A program made the translations under genes and the position numbers. A stretch of DNA of 64,000 nucleotides from Dryococelus australis. Its lineage: Eukaryota > Arthropoda > Insecta > Phasmatodea > Phasmatidae. The notes beneath the pieces were generated by a model, which saw only the letters and a program-made list of their open reading frames with translations, was not told where the DNA came from and did not search any database. Location of the stretch: contig CM057002.1 of NCBI GenBank assembly GCA_029891345.1, positions 67,226,590-67,290,589 of the forward strand, read 5' to 3'. Of this stretch, positions 54,818 through 64,000 are shown piece by piece (within the stretch, counting starts at the first letter, position 1; each line of letters starts with the position of its first letter).

Positions 54818-57800
54818 TATATATATAATGCGCAGTGGCAACTGTTCACCGAGCTAGAAACGTTTCACTGACCGGAATTGTCCACATGCTCCGTAATAAT
54901 TTTTTAATGCGTTTTTAAAGCTAATTCGTTAACGGCCGAAAAATGGTACATTTCTAATTTAAAGCATAAATGTTTATTGGACTCGCATACAAACTGCGTG
55001 GAGGGAGATTCCCCAGGAACGTATCCAGGTCGGCCTTGGCCACTATGTTTAGAGGCTCTGATTGCAGCACATGGGGGCTTCACACCATACTGAATTCTCA
55101 AGGACAGAGATCACGTACAGTTATGTTATCCTAATCAAATGTGTGTTGTCATGTTCCTAATCTGAGGTATAAAGTACGTTGCAATCACAGTATCCTTCTT
55201 GGGGTTGCATTTTTCACAAACGCTAGTGTATTTACTTACTGTGTAGGTTGGTCACATTGTCAAATCTAGTGTACTTGTACGAAATGCAGTATAGCTCATT
55301 CCATCCTGGTTGGCTGTCCTTCCTTAGTAACTTCCTACGAACGACAGTCCTGACTGAGTCTTGTGTATGCTAACTTCCATGGCAGAAATGTTCTGTTGGC
55401 ATACTGGATAGGTTGAAAGTCAGCTGAGTGTGTTTATGTGAACATAATCTGTGGCAGAGAGATACAACAGTTTCCAGGGGAGACTGCTGTTAAAGAAGTG
55501 CACTTATTCATGAGACAGACTGTACGTACGAATTTCAGGTGAATACAGGTGGCCATTGTTGATACGTCTTCCCGATCGCACACGAATTATTATAATGATT
55601 ATTCGTGAAATATATATGTGATATTTGCGAAAATAAGAGTTATAGAAGTGAAGGTGATGGGCAGTGTGTCGATAACTACGAGGCCAGACAAGATTAGGAA
55701 TGACGTTCACGTGCGGGACCTACAGATGAAGTGAGGGTGATGGACTGACATGACATGAGGAAGGAAGGGGGAGGGAAATGCTACCTAGAGTTGTGTGGAT
55801 ACACACTTCTCCAAGAGTAGAATAGAGTAACTGAGATACAGCTCAGCAATGCAAGAGTAAATGTGTTTTTTGAATGAGCATGATGGAAATGGCATGCTGT
55901 GTGTACAAATATCTACTGAATAAGTAAAATTCATTTATTACTTCCACGATCTATATCATTCCCAAAAAAAAAATCGTACATAAATATCTTTATTTACGAT
56001 AACTTAAAGCATTTTGTAAAAAAATTCCTTAAGTTATACAAGTTAATTTGTAAATAAACAATACGAATTTTATCCTTCCACGTTGTAATTTTCCTGTGTG
56101 CGCGTGTGCTAGCGAGCGCGCGCGCATGTGCGTGTAACCGGAAAGTCCACATTTCGTTTCAGTTCGTTTAGTTCTAATAAACTTCCAGCCATTTTCAGTT
56201 TTCTCTTTATTACTCACTGAATTAGTGCGTGTAACAGTTTTACTCTGGCAGTACGCTCAGAGTAATTACTCTGCAATTTTGGGACACAGCTAAGAGCTAG
56301 TCTAGTAAAGCATTTACTCAGTGTTTCGGGACAGCAAAAAGTTAAGATTACTCACTAAGTAGTGTTTTGGAACACCGCCTGGAAGAGTATGGCAGCTTAA
56401 AGAGGCATCTAGAAAGATCAAGGATGAGATGGTATTAAGAGACAATGTCTGAAATCTGGGGGAAAGGGAGAAAGATAGATAAATAGGCTTGAAGAGGGGA
56501 GCACATTGGGATGGCAGAGAGAAAATCGCATTTCGTGATCTGCAACCGTTATATATATACGTACATACACACACGCGCGCGCGCGGTGGTCCGCATAATA
56601 ACGTGGACACCGTCAAAATTTCCGTAACGGTTGCAGGTAACGAAACGTGGTTTTCACTAAATGAAATAACGTACGGGGGCAAGTAATTTGCCACCACAGT
56701 GGCTATTCGCAACACGTGCATGGACAGGAATAAGTAATCAGCATATGATTTTTCCCCTGGAAACATACATTTATTTCAACGGCATCTGAATGTAGGTGCA
56801 AAGAGTAATTCAGTTATATGGCATATGCAATGGAAAGTAACACTGAAACGCCTAGAAGTAATGTTTAAATATGATTAAGTTATTGGTGGGGCCGGTAGCA
56901 TGGGACAGGTGACCTGTACTCACAGCTGTACGCAAGGCCAAGTCCAACATCATCACAAGACAAATATATTTTGTTTCTACTTTCGTCTTTTCGGGCTGGG
57001 TCGTCATGTGATACAACTTTACGTTTCAACATTTCGTCCATGTTTTCCTAGTATAATAAATAACTAACGTGGCGTCAAAATATTTTTTCCTATGGGTTTT
57101 GTATACATTGTTGTATGCATTTTAAATTTTGTGCCAAGGCAGTTTGCTCATTACGGATGCCTATTAAAATTCGATTTTTCGTAAATCAATTAAATCGGCT
57201 TCAAGAAAGTCGATTTAAGATCAACATTAAGGCTGTTGGGTTCTTTTTTCGGAATGGACATATTTCTTAAGAATCTTGTTACGATTCAGCGGCATCTTTG
57301 TATATCACCTAGCGTTATGAATTTTCTGGAGTTTTAGGCTGTCGTATTTATGAATTTTCTCTGTGATTGGACTCGTAATAATGGATTGTTAATTTTTTGC
57401 GGAATTAAATATTTTGGTTGTTGATTTTTTTATGAATTTCTGGTCAGTAATTTTTATGGTTGCATAAGTTCGTTCCCAAGGTCGTGACACATCTTAACAC
57501 ACGGAATCGACGTGACGTTTGCACAACTGGTTCGAAAAAGATCGAAAATCGTTTTGTCGTAAATCGAATGGTGGTGTCCGTTTTTTCTGCGCGCTTCGAT
57601 AATAGAATATCGATCCACGATTGATTAGGTAAAGGTCGTCATGCCTAGTGCTGATCATGCTGTTATGACTCGAGCAACGCGTAGGTGCTTCTGATTGTGT
57701 TAGGTAGTGATGGCGGAGGGGCGTGATGTAGTGAGGCGGCTGCAGACAAGACAGCTGGCCTGTGCCCCCAGGGTGACGTCATCCAGGGCTTACACTCCCC

Positions 57801-58150
57801 TCCCCCAGGGGAACAGATGTCCCGCCCTCAAGTGCGTGCATTCTCACCGACAGCTGCCCCATACTTCGACAAGGGCTGCGGTCACGTTACGAGTGAGGCT
57901 GAGTTCATGACGAACCGTAGTACATGGAACGAGTGCGTGTGAATATGATACTACCCATATTCCATCATGTACGTGTCGTCTGGCAAGTTGCTGGATTTTA
58001 TTTCGTGTTTTACACTCATAAGATCATCTGCAAATGAAATTGCAATTGCAGGGGAAAATTAAAAGTTTATTTAATCATTTCAGTTGGAGATAAACTGACA
58101 GTTTTATTTTCTTGAACAAATTTAAACAAGTTACTGATTTATGTAATGAG
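54818..58150. other. Stretch without a recognised gene
   Basis: GTGTAGGTTGGTCACATTGT then CAAATCTAG at about 55,242 repeats a piece of the 39.4 kb mariner-like fragment. (CA)n/(CG)n runs lie near 56,100 and 56,570. A CpG-richer patch with TGACGTCA (57,774-57,781) lies at 57.7-57.9 kb. No protein recognised. Confidence 0.4.
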
Positions 58151-58151
58151 C

Positions 58152-58380
58152 CTACTTTTCTCTACGTGGATGCAAATAATTGCTAATGGAGTTCTTAAAA
58201 GCGTAGATGAAAGGTAGGTCTTGACATCTCGTTGACATCGATATCATTAGAAATGGAACCAGAAACACATACAGCAATAGTGAAACAAATACAAATACCC
58301 ACGTATCTTGCCCGGGACTCGAACCCATAAAACCTCGTACCATAAGCTATTGTGCAATCAGCTGCATCACGGAGGTCGAG
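58152..58380 (-). mobile_element. tRNA-derived SINE, another family
   Basis: On the minus strand a GATGCAGCTGATTGCACAAT head is followed by TATGGGTTCGAGTCCCGGG (B-box) and an AT-rich body of about 150 bases. It differs from S1. Confidence 0.55.
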
Positions 58381-59145
58381 TTCGGAGCACGAACTCCAGA
58401 TGTAATCAGTCTAATGTTTTGAATGGTATGGTTTACTAAACTAAAATATTTAGAAGGGCTTCATTTTGAAAATGATTGGCTGGCCCTCTTAGAATATACC
58501 AGTTCATACCATCTGCCACAGTAGCACTTGCTTACAAAATCTGATAGGAATTGGTGAATTATTTCCCGAGATGTGACCTTAAAAAATTAATTTCTTCGTG
58601 GGGCGGTAACTTGCAAAATGGCGTACTGTAGTGGTTATTTGTTGACGTACATGATGCTTGTACAGACACTTTCAGCGTACACAATTTTATCGAAATTGAC
58701 CGTACCGTATGGCAGATATACCAAATAAGCCTAAAATATTCGCATGACCGTAATTTTAAAAAATAAGTGCTAAATCAATTTAGATCACATGTGTACCTGA
58801 CCTACCTTACCATTACTTACGTACCAAATATGGCGACAATCGGTTGAGTAGTTTTCGAGATATTACGCAAAAACTTTATTTTTCATGTGGTGTTGTCTTC
58901 CAAAGTGGCAGACCAATTACAATATCCATCTCAAAACTCAATACCTACGTTAGCACAAAATTTGATTTGAATCGGCCGAATGGTTCCATTTTGAAAAGAA
59001 GCACTTGACGGGGTCTAAAACTTGTAAAAGTCGAATGCCCTTACGAAGTAGGTACTATATTTGTACAGAGTTTGGTGAATTTTGGTTTACACGTTTAAAA
59101 GTTTTTTAAGGATACACGCGCGCGCACACACAGAGTAAAGTGATC
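58381..59145. other. Stretch without a recognised gene
   Basis: No protein or shared repeat recognised. A short (GC)n/(CA)n run lies near 59,117. Confidence 0.4.
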
Positions 59146-59159
59146 TCATAAGCCTTTCC

Positions 59160-59470
59160 GAAGGAACGTATGTATGTACAACCTTGCAAAATGAAATTGT
59201 ATTGCAAGCTTTCCCTACGATGGTAAATACGCAGTTCCAAAGAAAAATAAGTTTAAAATTACTGTATCTAAGTAGTAAAAATAATATTTTACCTTTGTAT
59301 GCATTAGCGATGGCAATTTGTCACCATTATGTATGACAAATTTCGCTCTTGTTCACCGCCTTTGAGACTAACGTAGCCTATCAGCGCCTTCTAAATAGTT
59401 AGGTTAAATGCAGTGAGCGTGGTGTCGGTCGTGTCGTGCTGTGTTGGTCGGAGCTGTCAGACTCCGGCAT
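59160..59470. mobile_element. Family G, copy 2 (left end missing)
   Basis: Matches the inner and right part of the 37.8 kb copy: ATTGCAAGCTTTCCCTACGA, TTATGTATGACAAATTTCGC, GACTAACGTAGCCTATCAGC, GTGTCGGTCGTG. It ends near CAGACTCCGGCAT. The left TIR is absent. Confidence 0.75.
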
Positions 59471-59502
59471 TACTGATGGCCAATGTAACTACTCATATAA
59501 AG

Positions 59503-59911
59503 TCTATTCGCGGTTTCTTCTAACTTTTAGAAAATCACAAGTCAGTATTTGGTTGTTTCCAAAATATGTTGTGTGTCACAAGCGTTTTATAGTCTTTTAA
59601 AAGAAAAGTTCATTGCTTTTTGTTAAGTTAATATTTTACTTATTTTTTCTTATAATTTATAATATTTCATTCATAATTGGCATGAACAAAAACTGAGAGA
59701 AAATAACTGTGGAGGTAATGCCAAGAAATAAATAGTTATCATGCAAAATATTATCACGCAAGGTGCGAGCTAATGCGGAGTGTCGTTGCTTTGGTATAAT
59801 TATCATAGAGTACGTTAATCTGTGATTGTTTGAGGCGGAGGAATATCCTGGAAGTAGAACTGTAGCAGAAGTTCTGTAAAGTCGGACGTAAGTTCTGTAA
59901 AGTCGGACGTA
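59503..59911 (+). repeat. Family F, copy 7, with a short tandem duplication
   Basis: Full F order from CTATTCGCGGTTTCTTCTAA through AAATTATAATATTTCATTC, TTATCATGCAAAATATTATC and GAGGCGGAGGAATATCCTGG. GTTCTGTAAAGTCGGACGTA occurs twice in tandem at about 59,871-59,911. Confidence 0.7.
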
Positions 59912-60079
59912 TTGTATTCTATCATAATGTAAAGGGCTTTTTGACGTCCCACCAGTTTTATGCTTGAAAGCTTAGCAGGGGACGGCTTACAGACTAGCCT
60001 ATAATATTGCCGTAAATACATGTCCACAATCCAGTTAATATTGAGTCGTAGTAGTTAGAAAAGGTCGATTCTGTCACAA

Positions 60080-61560
60080 GGGGATGGGGATCCGGGGAGC
60101 TGGCGGCTATCTTGGATGACGTAATTTTCCCGCTCAAATTCAAACAGAAAACTGCCAAATTCGCGGGAAAAAAAATCCCTTTTTACCTCAAATTTGACCC
60201 TTTTCCCATTAAAATGTCCCTTTTTTCTCTCATGCTCTTTCATTCCACCGATGATCCCACAGTGTGATGTTTGACTCAATGAGGAAGATGTGGCTGGATC
60301 AGAACTTCCTGCTCTGGCAATCCAGTCCGCCATCTTGGAATTTGCACTGACTAGCAAAATGATGGCACTGCATAGCAAAATGGTGGCCAATGCACTGTCT
60401 AGAAAAATGGCTGCAAATGCACTGCCTAGCAATATGGCAGCGAGTAAGCCAGCAGTGACCATCTTGGCGATCAGTACGTCGATGGCGGCCATTTTGTTAG
60501 TCAGTCGAAACTTCCACCCTACTGAATGTTTCTACTTCCTGCTCTAGCATTCTGTAACACTGCCCCCTGCTCAAGTCTGTTCTCGCAGTCCAAGCTTCCA
60601 CAATGAATCCCCATGCCAGAAATTCCTCTTTCTACTAGCAAAATGCAAAATAGCTTCCATGCATTGCTTAGCAAACTGGAGACCAATGCACTTCCTAGCA
60701 AAATTGCAGCCAATGTACTGTAGCAAAAATGACGACCAGTGCTGACTAGCAAGATGGCGGCGACCACCAATAGGGCGGCTCCTGTGTTCTGGGACAGGCT
60801 GTGATTGGTGATTAGGAGCCGGTGAGCTGCGGCCGCCATCTTGTACGACGTCATTTTCCACAAATTCGCACAGAAAACGACCAAATTTGCCAGTAGTGGC
60901 CATTTGGGCACCCAGTAAGTGGGTGGCAGCCATTTTGGCAACAAGTTTACCAATGATGGTCATTTTATTAGCCAGTCAAAATGCATGGAAGCTGCTATCC
61001 TACTGAATGTCTACTTACTGCTCTAGCATTCCATAGTACTGCCCCCTCCACAAGTCTGTTCCCGCAACTCTGTCATTCCAGTGCAGGGGTTCCCTCGGCA
61101 TACCGCCATGGCCATCTTGGCATATGTTCCAGAGGCTTCTGGATGGTACTGTCTAGCAAAATGACTGCCAATGCAGAACTGTCAATCTGGCCCACCAGCT
61201 AGGAAGGGACACTTCCTAGCAAAATGGCGACCAATACACTCTAGAAAAATGGCTGCCAATGCACTGCTTAGCTAAATGGAAGAGTGTTCAAACAGACTCT
61301 AGGGGGGGTCAGTGTTACGGTCGTGTCCCTAGCCCGAAGCCTCAGTACTGACCTGAATGCTGTCTTGCAAAATGGCGGCCAATGCACTGTCATGCAAAAT
61401 GGTGTCCAAAGCACAGTCTAGCAAAATGGCTGCCAATGTACTGTCTAGCAAAAAATTGTGACACTGCCTAGCCAAATGGTAGCCAATGCAGAACTTTCTA
61501 CACTGTCAATTCGGTCCGCTATCTTGATAGTCATACTGCAGCAAAAGTACTGCTGGGTCT
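60080..61560. repeat. Composite tandem array with AAAATGGCNGCCAATGC units
   Basis: Two levels. A block of about 730 bp starting GAGCTGGCGGCTATCTTGGA (60,097) recurs, diverged, from about 60,824 (GCTGCGGCCGCCATCTTGTA). Within and after the blocks are about 18 degenerate units of CTAGCAAAATGGCGGCCAAT plus GCACTGT, roughly 27 bp with irregular spacing. Overlapping open frames on both strands (up to 145 codons) are translations of the array. Some motifs are shared with the element at 7.76-8.37 kb. Confidence 0.82.
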
Positions 61561-63000
61561 AGGGATCACTCTGCCAGTCATGCTCTGTCATACCAGCATC
61601 ATCCATCTTGCCTGAAGAATGTTGAGTTCATAGCTCCCTGCAACATTCCTCTCCTGACATAGTTAGCTATAATTTCCCAAACAGTTTGAGATGTAACTAC
61701 CAGAATCATAATAGAGGCTGTGACGAGTAGTTAGTCACCAGTTTTATTTTTATGTGCCTGTTTTTTTTTAATTGGTAGCTGTTTGTTTACTGTGTTGCTC
61801 ACTAGGGTAATTTTTATGCCATTTTGCTATGCACCGGTGATATGCATTTACTATTCCTAATTAGCAGGTGTATTAATCAGTATCTTGTATTTGCGAAAGT
61901 ATAATAGTTATTTAAATATATGTTTTATGTTTTAATCTATTTAGTATTTATGAAGTTTTTGTGTAACTTCTGTTTGCGAGAGCTGCCGTTCGAGGGCGCT
62001 AGTAGTGAGTGTGAGACGGTGCAGTTGGTCTGATTTTGAGAGAGGTGTGAGCTACCGTCGCGACAGGAGGCGATATGGTGCAGCTCCGACAATAAGTTGT
62101 CGCGATGTGTGCGGAGTTTTTGGCGGCGAGTATGAAGAGTTAAAGAGTATGGCACTTCTGTGGTAGGTCGCCAAATATGAATGGTCCAATGGAAAACTGT
62201 CAGGAGGCTTGTGCCGTTTCCGGTGACGTGGACAGCTCTTTTTTTTTTTTTTTATATCTATTTCGCCTTTGCAAATAAGGTTGTGATTGAGGTTGGGTCT
62301 GGTGACCTATTTTCATGTGAACTGATTATTTATTTCCTGAATGGACTTTTCGCGATGTGTCGGGCACGTTTTATAGTTGGAATACTACGAAGAATAATCG
62401 TCTGGCCTGGCTTGGTGTTGGTTAAGCAAGGACGAGTCTACGAAATCAGCTGACCAGGGAAGCGGAGCTGCCTGTGTGAGGCGTGTGTGGTGGTCGACAG
62501 CGTGGCTATGCTGGTTGAAGTATTGGGCCGCTGTATTCTCGCTGAAAGTCACGTCATTTTCGTCGGAGGGTGACGGCTGCTCCGTTAAAAAAGGTATTGT
62601 CTCTCTGCTCTGGTTTTTATGCCCGATTATCTCGTGGGTGGTTTGTTGACTTACTGATCCAAGACATTACTTTTTGGATGATCGCTTCAGCGCCGTAACA
62701 AACTGCGGCTCCCCTTGTTTGCTTATTATAAAAAAAAGTATGATGTTAGTCGGGACTGTTGTACTCAAGTGGAGTTTTATATGAAATTTCGATAAACTAC
62801 TTTACGTGTGTCCCATTTTTAATTAAAGGTATTTGTGTGTATGGAAGACGTTTTAAAGTATTTTTATGAAGATGGTTGTAAACTAGTGTAAGAATAAATA
62901 AAAGTGTATTTACCATGTGTGTACTTATAAGCATAGTTGGTGGTAATTTCCGAACGGTTTGAGATAAAACTACCAAAATCGTAGTATAGACATTGTCCCA
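61561..63000. other. Stretch without a recognised gene; distant direct repeat
   Basis: AATTTCCCAAACAGTTTGAG then ATGTAACTACCA at about 61,671 recurs as AATTTCCGAACGGTTTGAG then ATAAAACTACCA at about 62,946, roughly 1.27 kb apart. TGTTACGG (61,315) and CCGTAACA (62,694) are inverted but have no matching flanks. No protein recognised. Confidence 0.4.
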
Positions 63001-63009
63001 AGCAACGAA

Positions 63010-63115
63010 AGGAGACGACCTCAGGACTCACCTAAGCCACTCGTCAAAAAAATGCAGGAGGTGCGGCTTCCTTTAGGTTACTAGTCCAATGCCTTAACCA
63101 CACAACCACCATTGT
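63010..63115 (-). mobile_element. Possible tRNA-derived SINE head
   Basis: On the minus strand GGTTGTGTGGTTAAGGCATT resembles an A-box region, but the B-box is not visible. Weak call. Confidence 0.3.
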
Positions 63116-64000
63116 GCGAGACGCGTGAGATAAAATAACGTTCATCGACCTATGCACCCAACAGACATTGTACGGTTAAAATGCATGCATTGGCCTACAC
63201 ACTCGCCAGACTCGTCATCGCGAGACTCGCCTACAATGTTGGAGAATCGCACAGGTCTACACACCCATGCAAACAGAAAAACACAATGGAAAGAAAAAAA
63301 GTTATATGTACTTACCAACCAGCATAAGCGCATGGGTGCTAGACAAGACCAGATCAGCATAACAGAAACGACATCATTACAAACAAAAAGAAATCACCCA
63401 TCACCCACGACACTAATAGTGGCCGACCATCATTGTATGATCCATAAGGCAGCCCAAACAGTCGCAAGGACAGCACAAAATACTAGCCGAGAGAAATGTG
63501 TCAAAGCTCCAGACCAGCCGAGTCATACACTTGCCAATCAGCTTCCGGCGCTGCGACACGACCTGGCTGTCCTTTCGAACCAGCTGAAAGGAAATCATTA
63601 CCAAGAGAGAGACGACGCCGAGACAAGCAGCATTTTCCAACCAATGAGCAAGCTTTGAGTTATGTTATTCGAAAAAGAGTACCCTTGTAAAGTGTGCGGG
63701 AACAGTAAGGCCAACACATCGATGCAAAGGAAAATAGTTATTAGTACAGTCATACCCTGTGTTCGTGTACCGAACCTGAACTTACAGACAGGCGTACTAT
63801 GTCTCCAACCAGCACTCGTGTACCAAACCTTCAATGCATGTACTTATAGACTGTCTGCGCACTCATGTACCGAGTCTATAATTATAGGTCGACATACTCT
63901 GTCCGACCTTCATAGGTCGTACTTCTACCTTCATAGGTCGTACTTACATTATTCCTCCCACCACTAGAGCCCAAGACCATGCGCACCATCGTCATGTACT
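63116..64000. other. Terminal stretch without a recognised gene
   Basis: A 168-codon plus-strand frame (63,152-63,658) has a polar, unpatterned sequence and no recognised domain; I treat it as fortuitous. CCTTCATAGGTCGTACTT occurs twice near 63,908-63,951. Confidence 0.4.

Noticed and set aside
60055-60963. Minus-strand frames of 130-145 codons
   Set aside because: Ala/Leu/Ile-rich translations of the degenerate AAAATGGCNGCC array; no independent evidence of a gene.
61315-62701. LTR bounded by TGTTACGG and CCGTAACA
   Set aside because: The 8-bp ends are complementary but have no matching flanking duplication, and the tandem array from 60.1 kb continues past the supposed left end.
63152-63658. 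168-codon plus-strand frame
   Set aside because: Unpatterned polar sequence without family features; antisense frames of similar quality overlap it.

Overview
The window looks like noncoding, repeat-dense nuclear DNA from an animal, most likely an arthropod and probably an insect with a large genome. It is AT-rich, with no bacterial operons and no intact long open reading frame. The recognisable proteins are dead transposases of kinds common in arthropods: Transib, Tc1/mariner, pogo/Tigger-like and a non-LTR retrotransposon tail. About ten copies of one tRNA-derived SINE are scattered through it. I found no host gene I would defend. The two best coding candidates are a MADF-domain remnant (about 26.6-27.0 kb) and an unexplained 75-codon reading frame near 34.3-34.5 kb on the minus strand.

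Layout. 0.8-6.2 kb: a MITE inserted in a copy of itself, SINEs, a 31-33 bp minisatellite and a 569-bp deleted Tc1 element. 7.1-8.5 kb: an unnamed CpG-rich repeat (family D) split by a LINE tail and a 609-bp MITE. 9-23 kb: SINEs, fragments of an unnamed repeat (family F), MITEs, a TGCC-rich minisatellite and a possible solo LTR. 23-33 kb: SINEs, an inverted-repeat element, the MADF remnant, a 25-bp minisatellite, more MITE, D and F copies, and a 404-bp foldback. 35-44 kb: a mariner-like transposase tail, family G, SINEs, and an F copy interrupted by a MITE. 44.6-49.7 kb: a nested transposon complex. 52.4-54.8 kb: a palindromic element and a pogo-like pseudogene. 59-61.6 kb: G and F copies and a degenerate tandem array of AAAATGGCNGCCAAT-type units.

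The most interesting object is the nested complex. A minus-strand Tc1-like transposase pseudogene is cut by a 906-bp TIR element (44,855-45,760, TA duplication) and by a 3,092-bp Transib-class transposon (45,824-48,915). The Transib copy has 38-bp TIRs that both begin CACAGTG, the heptamer of the V(D)J recombination signal. It is flanked by a perfect CGCCG duplication, and removing it restores the interrupted Tc1 reading frame. Its transposase is broken but keeps the family's first Asp region and the C-terminal Glu region. In the same Tc1 gene a 34-bp unit has expanded to seven copies; the six extra copies add 204 bp, a multiple of three, so the frame survived.

Two MITE families (B and C) share the same termini, TAGGCTGTTCACGGTAAAG, and TA duplications but have unrelated interiors. 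This suggests one Tc1/mariner-type transposase moved both; no such source lies in the window.
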